Positions 46,920-59,906 of a DNA stretch of 64,000 nt are shown one piece after another; position 1 is the first letter of the stretch, and every line of letters begins with the position of its first letter. A program made the position numbers and the translations under genes. Location of the stretch: assembly GCA_963970005.1 (NCBI GenBank), contig CAXAMN010027450.1:335677-399676 (forward strand), given 5' to 3'. Origin of the DNA: Durusdinium trenchii (lineage: Eukaryota > Sar > Dinophyceae > Suessiales > Symbiodiniaceae). Below the pieces are notes generated by a model, which saw only the letters and a program-made list of their open reading frames with translations, made no database searches and had not been told where the DNA came from.

Positions 46920-47856
46920 GGCCCCCCCGAGACCAACATCCATCAAATGAGAGCAAAACAGCAGCATCTGGCAGGACTGGGGCGACGGGGAGGGCATCTT
47001 TGTGAAAGAAAACGGTTCAATGCAAAACGTCTTGGCAGAAACCACAACCTCCACCATCGCGTCCATGAGTTTGCTTTAGTATGAAAGTGGTCCAGCAGCC
47101 CGTTTTCAGTTACTTTCATGATCTTTATATAAGCCCGATTGGTTTGTTGGAAGTGGTCCAAGCTGTCAGTTGGTAGTGACCGGCCATTGCCATCGTAATA
47201 CAGGTTTCTTGTAGGTACCCAACATCCAGCTGCTTGTAGGCTTCCCAGTGCTGATGTCTACAACGAAATGCACGCTAAGCGGTTGAAAGCAAAGGCCCCT
47301 TCTGAAAGAAAGAAAAGCGTTTCATTCCGCACCTGTCCATTTCGCCCACCCCAACAGCCTCAATGTCTCCTATTCTCTGACCCACTGAGACCCCGTGCGC
47401 TGGCATGGTTTTCGCTTGCGCAGCCGGCATGGCTGACAAATGAGCCCTGAGAGGGATGTGAGGCGGCTTGGCAAAGGGCACTTCCGAGCAAGTCTCCAGG
47501 GTGCAGTTTGGAAGAGAAAACAGCAGACATATATAAGGCTCCTAAATACTCAAGTCAACAATTTATAGTCAATATAATATATTATATAGATGCTCTTCAG
47601 AAACTTGGTTCGACAATGAAGACCCCAGGGTATTCATGAAGCCAATGGTTTGAACTGTTGCAGTTGCGTCTTATTCGAAGAGAGTTTTCTTTGATGACCA
47701 GAACAGAAGCTTTGCACTACCCTGGAAAGGAAGCATCAAATCAGGATGTTCTCGTTGGCAAATCCTCCTCTGAAAGGATTGACACCAGAACCCACCAGAA
47801 AACCAGCCCTGAAAACTCAAATAACACGTAGGAACATGATGATTGATTAGTGCGAG

Positions 47857-47914
47857 CGCTTCTTCAAGGAAGCTCACCCCAGTGTCAGGCGGGCGGAGCT
47901 TCCTTGAAGAAGCG
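47857..47914. repeat. Hairpin repeat, family A, copy 2
   Basis: Perfect 18-bp arms CGCTTCTTCAAGGAAGCT and AGCTTCCTTGAAGAAGCG around a C/G-rich loop. The flanks (ATTAGTGCGAG before, GTGAG and CCTGCGTCC after) match the copy at 5781. Confidence 0.85.
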
Positions 47915-49079
47915 TGAGCTATCCTGCGTCCAGTACCTAATATTTAATAGTAGGCAAGCAACCTTCCTTCCCTCGGGGCCAACCCCCATAACGGCCTTTA
48001 AAAAAAGTATATATATATATACATATTTTATATTATAGTTATAAATACAGTAAATAAATACATAATCCGTGTTGGTTTGCTGGTTCTGCGAACCCCGGCG
48101 GCAAGGTTTGTGCCGCGGCCCCTGCGGGCAGGGCAGAGAGGTGTGTCCTGCGATGGGAGCAACATTCGTGTGTCTCCAGCGGTTCGTGTGAGAGCAACGT
48201 GAAGCCATTGGAGAAGCTCCCCTTGAAACATCGTTTGCCGACATACCATATAACAACAAGGGGACATAAGGGGACCATATGGGACCATGTACCTTTTTCA
48301 AGTGCCTGCATTTGGGAGACCAAACCAGGTTTCTTTTCCTTTGGGTAGCTCTGACCCAGGAAGAAGTTGTATGGAGGTTTGGGGTTATAATATTAACGGC
48401 TATATCCTTCGGTTGTTCACGTCTTCATTCACTCTTCTCTGCATCTCCTCACGGTGTTGGGCACCTGAAATGGTCCTTCCAGGCCAGCGAGAGACTCAAG
48501 CGACGCGAGCGACGAGAGACAGGTGTCCCACGTGACTCGTCTCTGTCGGCAACATGACACTCATCCGCTGTGAGAAGGCCCAGATCTAAGTCTTTTTGTT
48601 CAGGTCAAACACGGTCAATTACTCAGTTGTTTACCCATGTGTTCGCTCGAGCCTTCAGAATGGTCTCAAATACCACAAGCACAATGACGAGAGGAGTGTA
48701 CTGAGAAGGCTGATGAAGTTGCATTTTCGTCCTACGCTTCTCTAGACTCTAGATCATTCATTGGCTTTTCTCCATCCAGGTCCTGTCATGTTCGCGATCA
48801 CCGGACCAGTGACGGGCTGTGGGGAGATCGGCTGTGGCAACGATGGTGACCTCGGGCGGAATCGTGTTGTCCAAGCTGCAGCTGTAGAGTGGCTCCAGAA
48901 TTCTCTGTGTGGACGCATGACAACTCCCCTTCGTTTTGTTGTTGATTTTCTTTCTGTCACTTCGTTTTAGATCACACGCGCGAGGAAAAAAGGCGTGATG
49001 TTTGGAGGCGTGGTGTTTGGATGCGAGAAGCGGAGGCTTGGGATACGATCACCAAACCTTTGGCCTTGGTCCATTACTT

Positions 49080-50218
49080 GTAGGTTGGAGGCCATCGCTA
49101 CTAGGAGCAAGGACGCTATTAGGGGCCTTACTACTAGGAGCAAGAAGCTACTAGGGGCTCCTGGCATCGCTACTAGGGGCAAGGACACTATTAGGTTGGA
49201 GGCATCGCTACTAGGGTGGAGGCCATCGCTTGTGATGTTACAGTAATTAAATTTCTCAATACCAGCCGACAGATCCGGTCGAGGGGTCCAAAGCTGAAAG
49301 CTTCAAATAAGCCATGATGACCCTGACCTGATGCTCGGTGCATCTGACAGTACATTTGCTGGTAGATCATGTGCTTGAAATCTTACAGGAGGAGAACATT
49401 TGTCATCTGTGTGGCTTGTGAAGGACTTCATGTTGCGGAACTTCTTCCATTCACAATGAACAGAACAAACAACAGGTGCAGCATATCTGTCCAATGATTC
49501 TTATCACCTGATCGCAGCATATCCTGTAACAGCTTCAGGCTTTCGCACGCAGGACAGGCAGGTGTAACAGCTTCAACTCCGCTCAAATCCTCCTGAATCC
49601 GCTGGTGTCGTTCCCATCCCTCGGAGCCCGTGGCGCCTGCGTGGAGAGGCGCTGTGCAGCATCGGCTGTGGCACCTGCACGGACCTGAAGCGATTCGCTG
49701 TGAACGATCCCCGATCTACAGAGAGCCAAAGGGGACTGATGCTGGTCCCTGGCCTTCGAAAGTGGGAATAGAAAAGCCCCTGAAACACATGAGATTCTGA
49801 CTGGCTTGGCTTGTGTGATGCTTTTCTTATATGTTCTCCCTTCAGGAAGAAGACGTCACATCCGCAAGACCGGCTTGGCAGAAGAATTTAGTCAAAGGTG
49901 GGTCGAACATCTTCGCTGGACCAAAAAGTCCGTGGGCGATCCTCGGTCTCCAAACCATTCGCTATAGTAACTATAAGTGCAATTCTACTTAGTAACAAGA
50001 AGCTACTACGTAGTAACCAGCTACATTTCTGGTAGCTTCTACCCACGACCCACGACCCACCGGTTCCACGGCCCGACTGTGCTGCCCGCACCCCGTGCCC
50101 GGATAGAGGGACCCTTGCGAGGCCTGGATGGACGGTGGGCTGATGGCGTGGGACCCACGGTGAGCTTCAAGATGCGTCAAGCGTCCTTGCTCCTAGTAGT
50201 AAGGCCAGGAGCCCCTAC
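49080..50218. repeat. Dispersed CTACTAG repeat blocks
   Basis: Copies at 49080-49232, 49988-50036 and 50181-50218, the last in reverse orientation (GCGTCCTTGCTCCTAGTAGT). Confidence 0.75.
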
Positions 50219-50469
50219 CAATCGTATTCTCCAATGAACTGGAAAGAGATACTATGAGATACTTGGGTGTCCACCTCCAGTCTGTAGGGTCAGGAATGCC
50301 TGAAGTCTCTACAGCTCGTTCACTGTCAAATTGCTTTGGGAGAATGAAGAAAAGGCATCCACGCCATCTCTTCACGTGGCTTTTCCTGCAAGAAAAATCA
50401 AGAAGATCAAGAGATGGACCTGGTCTAATGACAAACTTTCAAACTTATCTCGGAAAATTCCCTCTTGAG

Positions 50470-50546
50470 ATGTCCAAATCCTTCCTGCCCGTCTTCCTTC
50501 ACCCAGCCCTGACCACCCTGGCCGTCATGGTGACGGCCATCGGCTG
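50470..50546 (+). CDS. Candidate membrane-protein exon
   Basis: MSKSFLPVFLHPALTTLAVM and the hydrophobic residues after it end at a GT donor. HPALTTLAVM loosely recalls the first helix of LrgB/PLGG1-like transporters. The next plausible exon would leave an intron of only about 38 nt, which is a weak point. Confidence 0.2.
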
Positions 50547-51748
50547 GTAGGACTTCTGAGAGACGTGTGACGGTGATCCTTGAGGCTCCTGGCGGCACAC
50601 GCCGTGGTGCAAGGGATCGTGACTTAAGCACCCGAAGCACAGGGAACCAAGAACTAAACTAACTGAGCGAGCGAGCGAGCGACAGTGGGATGTGGTCCAT
50701 GAAGGCACCGAACTGTGACAGAAACACATTAAAACAGAGAAAACAGTTGAACCAGGATCAGTAGCAATCAACCACAAATCAGTTTCTTTTCGCACAGCAA
50801 ACCACCAGATGGCAACACACAGTGCGGAGGACACAGCCGCTGCATGGGAGGGCACTGCCGCTCCTTGCGAGCTTCTTCCACCGTCCACACCTCACTTGAG
50901 TGGGGTGAAACAGAACTTCTGGAAGGGAGAGAAGCGGTTTCACTGTAGCGATTTATATTGTCTCTGGTCTGTAGATGTGATGAGGATCGCGCGAGTCCTA
51001 CCAAAAGGATGGAAACCATCGCTACTTAAAGACATTTTGAGGAGCTCCTGTGGAAGGCTCACAAGAGAACCTGGTACGTCTGTCTTGGTGCGGCTATTCT
51101 TGCGGTTGGAGCATGCATCTGTTCGTTGGGTGACTTCCTTTCCTTGAGATGACAAACAAGATTCAAAAGCAATCGTCCAATGGCTTCTACTTTCAGAAAC
51201 GACAGAAGGACTACCCGTTGAATTCGCAAATAGACCCAAAGACAGAGGACAGGTGACGAATACCTTTGGGTTGATGGGCACCGAAGTGTAAGCCTAAACC
51301 CATGTGGCTATGGGTCAGAACCTGGAGCCCCAACACCGTAGCTTGACCTTCCAGGTAGGCCATGCAGGCTTGTCTTGACTGGGAATCCTTGCCTGCGCTT
51401 GAAGCTTGTTGTGGATCGCGGTGGACGCACGCTTGTGTTCCTCTCATCTTCGGCCCGGCAGCCGAAGCAAACCATGGGTTGGAGGCGAAGCTCTATCGCT
51501 TTTAGATGCTTTTAGGATCTGTTAGACAGGGTACCGGCAAGACCGTACAGCTGCTTGAAGTAAAACAGGATCTGTTGGGTCTACAGCTACGATTCCATGT
51601 TCTTTGTTGGAGAAAAAAAAGGTTGGCACGTGGGACCGGGGGTCTGATCTTTTAGATCGACGCATGGAAAAGGCGAATGCCACTCAGAGATGACATCGTT
51701 GGCCAGAAATTGCTATTCTGAGAGTATCTATTAATATAGTATTTTAAT

Positions 51749-51773
51749 CCCCCTGTCCGTTCCAGACAGGGGG
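51749..51773. repeat. Short perfect hairpin
   Basis: CCCCCTGTC and GACAGGGGG form a perfect 9-bp stem around a 7-nt loop. The role is unknown. Confidence 0.5.
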
Positions 51774-54709
51774 TCCCACCACCCGTTTTCTAGAGATAAA
51801 ATGGTCAGACAGGACCCTGTCAGGTGTATAGAATGAAAACCATGTTTATATAAATTGACCCTACCCAACGTCATTTCCACACCAGTTTGAAGCTTCAACA
51901 GCGTCTTTTTCTGCGCTCTTCAGCCAGGCATGCGAACCCACAGCCACTTGTTTGGCCCAACGGTCAGCCCGGTCCAGTCTTTTGAAATCCCCGGTCCAGT
52001 CTTTTTCTATCATGAGGCTCTGTACATACAGTTTTCTCTCTAAATTGACCCCCCTGACCTCCTCCAGGGGGTAGGTTGAGGTCATAAAACCTTTTATGAG
52101 AGGGGTTATCCGGTTATCCCCTGCCATTCTCTAGAGGATATGGACAGGAGGATGTATTGTACTATATAGTATACAAATATTATACAAATTGTATACAGCG
52201 CATGTCACTGGCATGTTTCGTAAACATTGATTCCCAAACATCTGTAGATCTTTGCTCAGTAGTGTTAACTCATCCTTGCTCAACATCCTGGTCTCTCCCT
52301 ACTCAACATTGACTAGCTGGGCTTTACTGATGTTTACCACTTCTCGTTTCCTGATGAAACGCTACTGAGCAAAGCCTGCATGAAAAGTGCCAATTGCAAA
52401 GGCCCTTGATGTGGCCAAAGTACCTCTTGAGTTTTGACGGCAATGTACATTGAACACATTTCCAACATGGCGCAGCGTTCCCTTGACTCAGGGCAACCAA
52501 CACCACCAGGCACTAAAAGAGTCCCTTTTTGCGAGCGGCGACTTCCCAAAATGTAAGCTACATGTTGCATTCCTTCATTGCGCATGTGCGACCATACTCC
52601 CCAGAGAACGCAAAGACTTTGATGATTGGGAAACAACATGTAAGCTACATGATGCTACATGTTTTCTCTTTGCGGGGTTGAAGCCAAATTTATATGTAAT
52701 CTGGATCTTTCAAAAAGTGCAGCTTGCATTTGCGGAGGTTCTGCCCCAAATCAGCGACAACAGAATGCAAATGACCAGGAAACTCCATACGTTTTTTTAA
52801 AGGTTTGTCAGCAGGTTGAGTTGAGTCTCCATGTTACTCGGAAAATGAAAATGCATAGAGCAATCTCTCTAAAGTTATTCTTCTTATAGCGGGCTCCACA
52901 CTACAGCTTCGCAAGCAACAGCAGTTTGCTCTAAAAGACTCTAAACTCTAAAGGTTCTGTCACTTTCGGGATGTCCCTCGGCCCAAAAGCTTCCAGCTTC
53001 GTCCTCAAAGTCCTTGGAGACGGCCGAAACGGATTGCTGGATCCTGGAGCACCCGCTTCGACTACTCGAGACACTGCCCGCGAAGCCGCACGCGGGATGG
53101 AGCTTGACGCCGCCTGAGGATGGAGGTCGACAGAAAACAACACGAGAGGTCGACTGATCTGTGAAGAAAAGGGTTTTTGGAGCATTGGTGTTGTTTTCCA
53201 GGTGCCAAGGCTTGAGGAAAACCCACCTCAAACTCTTCAAATCTTATGGCGGCCTTCTAGGTGGTTGGGTGTATCTGACTCCCTTCAGGAGTGCTCTTCT
53301 TGATTCAGGCAAGCGTTTGCGCTGTCGCAACAGGTGCAGCCCTTCTCAAGCTTGTCTTTCTATGTATATATATGGTAGCATAATTGAGCTGTCATCAAGC
53401 TCTGACTAAATGGTGAAATCACACCCGAGCTCACGCATGATATTGTATATTTACTCGGGACCATGTCGTTCAGAAAAACTCTGGCAAAACCACCACTTGG
53501 AACAACTCGGTACACGAGGTCCTTTGTAAATCACAAGCCATGAATTGCAAATGCGCTCAAAACAAAATAGACCAAAATAATCAACGTTCATGAACATGGC
53601 CAATTCATCCAACTGAGATCTGCAAAAAAGAAAAGGACTCCAAAGCATTGGACCCAAAAACGACCGCCGGTCCTGGAGATCTCATCTTTGAGCCTGGGCT
53701 GGGTGAATCCCGAGCCCAAAGCGAGCACCACGCCAAAGCCAACCAAAGGGGATCCAAGTTGGATCAGGTTGGCATGTTAGAATGGGTAAAAATAACACCC
53801 TCCAAGATCTCTAGACTCCAGGTACACCAAAAGAGGTGCCGAGAAGGGGTCAGCACTGCTTGATTACATGGACCACATGTGCGACCACATGTGCACCTCT
53901 GCTCAGCAAGATGATGGAAGGAGCTGATATTCTATTGGAGGCCATCGCTTTTAACTCGTGGCCGGCTGTGGGGACTCATGAAGCTAAGCTTCTTTGAGCT
54001 TTCCACCGCAGCTGCTGTCCACAAAGCATGGTAGATGGTCAGGACTTTCTGTGCCCCCAAAAGGGCATGACATTGTCGGCAAGTACCAAAACCATCCCAA
54101 AAGATCCAAAAAGTCATCGGACGTTCTGACCATCCGTATCGTATCTGCATAATGGTTTTTGTACAAGAGCCCACCAGTTCAAAACAATCGAGCTCACTGT
54201 CTGCTGTGGAAGACGTAGTGCTTGAAGAGGTAGAGATGAGAGGCCTGCAGGCTACAAGGTTTGCCTCTCCACTCTTGGAAGCTCCAAACGCTCTGGTATG
54301 ACAAAGCCTGCAAGCCCTGCATTGAGTCTCAGAATGAAGCATTCCTAGACTTCTTTAAGACCTTTAGGATTGACCCCAACAATTCTGGCTCTTTCTCCTG
54401 GCCCAAGGTGTTCCTGGATCCCAATGTTCATCCACACCCCTATGAATGCAGTAGATACTGCAGGCCCGGTATAAGATTAATGAATCCATGCATATTTGAA
54501 ACACGCCGGTCGCTGTCACTTTTTGCTTCAAACTCTATATATTCTCTTCTGAATTCAGACTTCTTTTGGTCACACAGATCTACATTTGAAGACTCTCACC
54601 TGAGTGCTATCTGTTCGCTCTTCTGCCACTCAGGTGAGCGAAACATGCTCCACCTTTGGTCGTTTCACAGCACACGCTTCGTGTCTGTCTGGCGCGTGGA
54701 TCGCGCCCG

Positions 54710-57700
54710 CTAGGCCAGAACCACATCGCTGGATCGATGAAGCGCTTCATGCCGCGTGGAGTGGTGACTCTCGTCATTGGGGCGATCATGATGCTTGGTG
54801 GTCCACACCTTCGCCAGGTGCTCCACCGGCACATCCTGGGAATCAAAACAAAAAGAAAGATCATGAAATATCAAACGTCCAGGTTTTCTTGGTGCGCCTC
54901 TCAAAATGATCAGATTCATCAACACTAAGACTGAGATAAACAAAAGCATGAGGAAAAACACAAAAGCAATTGACTGCTTCAAAGTCTAATTCCCACAAAG
55001 CTTCTGCTAAGGACTGCGTGTGTTTCTTCTTGGAGTCGTGCAATTGTTTGAATGCCTCCAGTACCGAGACGGCGTTTTGCAGCAAGCTATTCACTGCGTA
55101 GAGTGTCGACTCGGCTTTGGCTACGGCCATGGTCGACTGCAACTCACCGCAGAGGTAGGCCGTCTCACGCAAGGAATCCGTTGGATCCTGTAGAGGCTGA
55201 TTCAGCATGTACCAGGTAGTCCTTGAAGATGCTGCTAGGCCTCCAGAGAACTGGATCGGCCCCAGCGTCTGGATGACCCGGTCCTTGGGAGGGGGAAGAT
55301 CTGTAAAGGGCCTCTTCACAGTTCGCTGCTTCAGCAAATGCACATAAGCCGGAAGGATCCGGTTTTCCTGACTCTCCTCATCGTACTCGGTGCGCAGCAA
55401 ACAGGTCAATGGAAGGCCTCGCAATCGCCATTCATTGACCTCTTTTTCCAGGCGAGTGGCGTGCACCAAGAGACCGGCCTTTTCAAGGTTGATCATGATG
55501 CCGGCTGACCAGCCCAGAGTATAAGCCAAATCGCAGTCAAAGTTGGTGGGGATCGCCGAACGTGCCTGGTATGTCATTGGATAGCAGGTTCCATTGAAGA
55601 AATCCTGGCACACACTTCCACCATCTTCCACCCAACCCCCCCCCGCTGGTTTTCATCCTTTGAGTTCGTCCAGCCGGGCTCATCTCACCTCTTTCCGCTC
55701 CCACACGCCCCCACACGCCCGTCGGTCCTCTTTGATGATGCCCAACTGCCGACGCCGATTCAGCTCGATCTCCACGAAGCGCAGCAAGAGTCGATCGGTG
55801 GAAATGGTGGAGAAGTCCACCTGCGGTCGAGTCGATGGACGCCTGGAAGGAGGAAGAAAGGGGGGATCGAGAACTGAACGGCGGACATTCCAAGGTGAAA
55901 CAACGAAATGACACCCAAAAACAGAAGTGAACGGAACTTATTCGGAATGAACAACATTCTAGAATGGAAGCTACAGAGTGAGGGCGTGGATGGGTGTAGT
56001 GTTTTTCTGCAGATCCATAATCACGACCTTTCCAACATCTGCCCGCTGCACCATCCACCGCCCACCTTGTTCATGTGCCTTTCGCGACCACCAAAGCACA
56101 TTTCATACTGCACATCTCTTGGAATCACTTCAAACAAGGCTTGCGTGCTGGGCTTCAGCTTGGAAGCGATGCTGGGAATGGAATCCTTAGAAGCGATCCG
56201 GTAGCCGACCATAGCATCTCAGTGGTAGCATCTTGTGGGCTGCGCTACTATTATGTCCTTCTATGGGGGCTTCTGCAGAGGGGGGAATACCCGGAGCACA
56301 CCCCACAACACAGAATTCAAGCATCTCAGGTCTTATCTTTCTGCCTGTTTCTGCTTCTGCTTCTCACCCCAAAAGTAGACTCGATGTGTGGAGACTGAAA
56401 GCACCCCTTCTCCCATGCCACCATTGAACTTCAAAACATCGAGGTCGCATGGCGAACAGCTCATCCAGATGAGCCCGGCCCGACTCCCCCAAGCATGCCA
56501 GCGGTCCGAAGCAGATGAGGACTTGTTTGACCAGTCTTCTCTGAGTTGTTGTGTTTTTATGTGTTTTTTAATTGTGGAAGGACACCGCTTAAAGGCAACG
56601 CTCAACACACTCCTTTCATACCTTCCATGATCAAAAGCACAGGAAAGCCCTGATAGTTCAAAAGCAACCGCGGTTCAAAGCAGGAATGACTCGGCGGCCC
56701 ACACCATCTATGTGAGAAAACCTTTCTGAAATCATCGGTCTCCTTTTCTCCTGTGTTCTTTCTACGACGAGATAGATCGACTAAAGTCATGGAAAGGCTT
56801 CTGAAAGCTGCTTAATTGGTCCCACACCACAGAAACGCCTGCAACTTGGAAAATGCATCCTGCGTTGACAGAAGTCGAAAGACCGAGGCTCCCAGGTTTG
56901 CTCATAGTGATTCCGGGCCATCACCTCCATGAGTTCCGAAAAAAGCACCCGGAGCTCCAGGATGTCATTCACGAAGCCTAAATTCACTGAGTTTGGTTTC
57001 CGAGGGGTTCAAGAAACGCCTCGCCTGGGGCGTGTTCTTTTTGATCTTTTTGAGCGACTTTCACGTACAAGGCAAATGGCGGTTTTAGCCAACCTCTCGG
57101 CATGGGCAGCTTGGGCAGCTTTGGTTTTGTGTGAGCTGATGGGTTTCAAGAACCTCCCCCACTTTACCCACTTTCTTTGACTTTCTCGCTGTCTGTGGCC
57201 TGGGCCGCTAGCGGTCACCTCCCGCACACCGCCATAAAACATGTCTTTGATGGCATCCGGTCGTTCGAGACGGCCGTTGGCAAGCTCCAGTGCAGTTCTT
57301 GCTTGTAAAGGGATACAAATGGTAGTAACAAAAAGCTAGTAGAAACAAGTGCATCGCTAGTAGTAACAAGTGCCTTACTAGTAGTAACAAGAAGCTAGAG
57401 GGATACAAACAAGAACGTGCGACTTTTGGGGGGAAGTGCGTCCGACTGAAGCCGACGATAAGGGGGTGGTGCCAGCAAACGTCCCGTCCCGTTGGGGTTT
57501 GTTCTCATGAAAGGTCTGACAAGCAAAAAGCTGAAAGACCTCCTTCCCAAAGGTCTGATAGCACTGAGATAGAACTGACGTGAACTGAAAAAAATATCAA
57601 ACAAACACGTGGCTATTATGTGCTATTTCTCCCCGCTATGCATAGGACGATTTGGTCAGACGTCTGGGGAGTTCCAACCCCTAAATGAATTGGGCATTGC

Positions 57701-58413
57701 TTCTGTCTTTTTGGAGCATTCATAGACAAAGAGGGGGGTTGGACCTAGAACAACTCGGCATCCCCCAGCACACCGGTGCGCCAAGGTCGCCCACAGGCAG
57801 CATGATGATCCCATGATCGTGGCCATCCTCGTGCCGCTGGACGATCAAGTCGCACAAGCACTGCACAATCCTGGACCGTCTGTGGCGGTGGTTTGGTGGA
57901 CGACGAGGCACGGCCAATTCGAAGCATGGTCAAGATCTACGTAGTATGGAGGCCATCGCTTGTAGGTTGGAGGCCATCGCTACTAGGATGAAGGCCATCG
58001 CTATTAGGTTGGAGGCTTCTAGGTTGGAAGCGATTAGTTTCCTTGATCAAGTCGATTTTTGGGATGTTTAGGTTGGATCCTGACCTTTGAAGAGGCACGG
58101 AGATATCTGAAATACTGTTCCACATTGTTGAAACATGTTGAAATGATCAAGAGGGCCTGATCCGAAGGAATATCGCGAAAACTGAAAAACAACACGTGAT
58201 GCAATGTTTGTTGCGGATTTTGCAGATCTGGGAAGTAGGCGCCAGTGCTGAAAGCTTGGGGCTTGTGTTCAAGCCTGAGAGGCAACAAGAGGTGTAGCAT
58301 GGTGATGCATCTGAAATTTGTCCAGGGATCTTGGCAAGATATTGCCCCAGCAGCTGACTTCCAGACATGAGCACCATATGCACATGCGTCTGGAGGGCAA
58401 TCTGCACTGCAAC
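54710..58413 (-). CDS. Pyrophosphate-dependent phosphofructokinase (PFP), alpha-like, C-terminal part in 7 exons
   Basis: PFP interconverts fructose-6-P and fructose-1,6-bisphosphate with PPi in glycolysis. Exons on the minus strand: 58331-58413, 57791-57870, 56904-56977, 56066-56185, 55728-55820, 54978-55604, 54710-54835 (stop 54710-54712). They join in frame to 400 residues. Seen in family order: VAVQIALQTH (usual ALECALQTHPN), HDHGIIMLPVG (usual HGVILLPEG), ILELRVLFSELMEVM, STQALFEVIPRDVQYEM, DRLLLRFVEIELNRRR, YQARSAIPTNFDCDLAYTLG, EWRLRGLPLTCLL and LGPIQFSGG. Donors are GA, GC, GA, GT, GA and GC; all acceptors are AG|G. A GT donor after 55689 is an in-frame alternative that adds 13 codons. 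PVG replaces PEG and MSGSQ replaces the usual GEE, so it may be a non-catalytic alpha-like subunit or the second half of a fused enzyme. The exons with GGDDS, PKTID and MGR were not found; upstream lies the viral block. The last exon junction is less certain. Confidence 0.82.
57318..58033. repeat. Dispersed repeats in PFP introns
   Basis: 57318-57396 (AACAAGTGCATCGC type) lies in the intron 56978-57790. 57944-58033 (GGTTGGAGGCCATCGC type) lies in the intron 57871-58330. Confidence 0.75.
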
Positions 58414-58507
58414 CTCAGAGTTCAAACAATCCCCTCTCAGAGCCTTCGGAAAGCTATCCCCTTTATTACACACGATCGAACACCTTGGTTCAGTGACCTC
58501 AGATTCG

Positions 58508-58556
58508 CTTCTCCCTCCCTCCCTCCCTCACTACCTCCCTCCCTCGCTCGCTCGCT
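58508..58556. repeat. TCCC / CTCG microsatellite
   Basis: TCCC repeats followed by GCTC repeats, between the most upstream PFP exon found and the viral block. Confidence 0.9.
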
Positions 58557-58707
58557 CATAGATCTTTGTTAATCATAAACATGTTCATCGTCGCCTTTCA
58601 CGTTTTCACATTGGGGGACTACAGGGTTATTTTCAGCAAACAAGTCATCATTTCCAAGCTTCAAGAAGAGTCTAGCAATTGTTTGGGTTGTTAGACTTTT
58701 CATTTTG

Positions 58708-58872
58708 TCAATATCTTATTATTCCATACATTGCGTCCCTTTCAATCACCGCCTCATCTAAGACTTGTCTGACGCCCGCTTCGACAAATTTTAAAGATGT
58801 TAGGACAATTCCGTCAGCCTCTTTTCCTTTTTCACCATCCATCGCATCAATTCCATCAGTGGAGTGTGGTTT
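58708..58872 (-). pseudogene. Viral ORF fragment, function unknown
   Basis: An open stretch reading DGEKGKEADGIVLTSLKF and FVEAGVRQVLDEAVIERD, with codon use like the neighbouring viral ORFs. It is bounded upstream by an in-frame TGA at 58873-58875, beyond which the frame continues for a few sensible codons. This fits the decay of the block. Confidence 0.3.
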
Positions 58873-58979
58873 TCAGCCTTCCAACTTGTCAATACATATG
58901 GATTAGGTAGGTAATTGTAGCAATTTTTCAGTTCACTATATCGCCATTTAAATACTGAGTTTATACTTTATACTGGTCG

Positions 58980-59216
58980 TTATATATACATATATTGTCC
59001 TCTACGGTCTTGAAGGTGGGAAAACCGTTTAAGGTGGTGAAATACCACATCCTCCGATAGTTGATTACCCTTATCTTCATCATAATGTTCCTGTTCTTCG
59101 TCTTCATCATCACTCTGGTCCGCAGTTTTTTGATACTGCTGAATATGGGGCGGTTCATCGTGTATGGCTTTCTTCGTTCTTTCACACCTCCGACAGGAAC
59201 ACTGATGAAAACCCAA
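58980..59216 (-). CDS. Small Cys-motif acidic ORF in the viral block
   Basis: The frame carries FHQCSCRRCERTKK, a CxCxxC cluster, followed by a very acidic run (DQSDDEDEEQEHYDEDKG). It starts with TTG here, and the open frame extends slightly upstream (KYCVEHIL). Function is unknown; it may be a fragment of a zinc-binding viral protein. Confidence 0.35.
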   Translation of the reverse strand: MGFHQCSCRRCERTKKAIHDEPPHIQQYQKTADQSDDEDEEQEHYDEDKGNQLSEDVVFHHLKRFSHLQDRRGQYMYI

Positions 59217-59426
59217 GATGTGTTCAACACAATATTTTCAGGCAATGTTGTTTAACTCTACCCTTGAAGATCTTTAAAGCATAGCATTTCATCATTTCCT
59301 CCTTCAAAAGTTCCACTATGATTGTATCGTTTGTATCCTTTCCAGTCTGACTTACTATATAACCTTGTATCCCTTTAAGTAGTTTTTCCACTGTTATGGT
59401 CGTTCAACTATGTTTGTTTTTGTTGT

Positions 59427-59651
59427 TCATTTTCTCTTGCTTCGACTTCTAACTCTGATGATTTTATCAAGCTCATCCATTCCCGTCATCTTATCTAATC
59501 CATTAGCGATGTTCCTTACTTGTTCAAATTGCTCTATTTGTTTGTCTTTCTCTGGTGTCATCTCTTTAAAATGTTCCTTTATCTTGTTCAAGTCAAAGTA
59601 AAGGTTTTCTTCTTCATCATCACTGACTTCGTTTTCAGAAAACATGCTCAT
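59427..59651 (-). CDS. Small acidic viral-type ORF, function unknown
   Basis: 74 residues starting MSMFSENEVSDDEEE, with an acidic N-terminus, a helical charged middle (FEQVRNIANGLDKMTGMDEL) and a basic end (RVRSRSKRK). It lies in the viral block, antisense to and upstream of the integrase. No family was recognised. It may be the intact 5' part of a larger gene. Confidence 0.45.
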   Translation of the reverse strand: MSMFSENEVSDDEEENLYFDLNKIKEHFKEMTPEKDKQIEQFEQVRNIANGLDKMTGMDELDKIIRVRSRSKRK

Positions 59652-59906
59652 TCTCGCATTTGTCCATCTCTAAAAACTAGGTTTTCCATAGTCTGGAATT
59701 TCATGTATCTTTCCACACTTTCCGCACATATTCACAACGATCTTTAAAAGATATGTCCAGTGAGGTTCTTTCCATTAACTTAAGGTTGTAATTTCAGTCA
59801 TTATCCGACATCCACAGTCAAGTTTGGTCACTTTTACTCTCTTGCTGGTATATACCATGTGTCCTTTAAGTATGTTTTGCTTTTTTAAAGAAAATCTAAA
59901 GCTATA

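Larger units (their letters stand above)
38054..54709. other. 16.7 kb without a recognised gene
   Basis: Holds dispersed repeats, two hairpin elements (43.55 and 47.86 kb), one foldback (46.77 kb) and three weak candidate exons. The stretch 44.7-45.3 kb repeats phrases such as CTATAAAAT and CTCAACCT, which looks like an old, degenerate repeat. Confidence 0.5.

Noticed and set aside
56611-56649. Stretch GFPVLLIMEG as a PFP exon (resembling GVVLLPEG)
   Set aside because: The true counterpart is HDHGIIMLPVG in the exon 57791-57870. Joining 56904-56977 directly to 56066-56185 gives family length, so this stretch is intronic.
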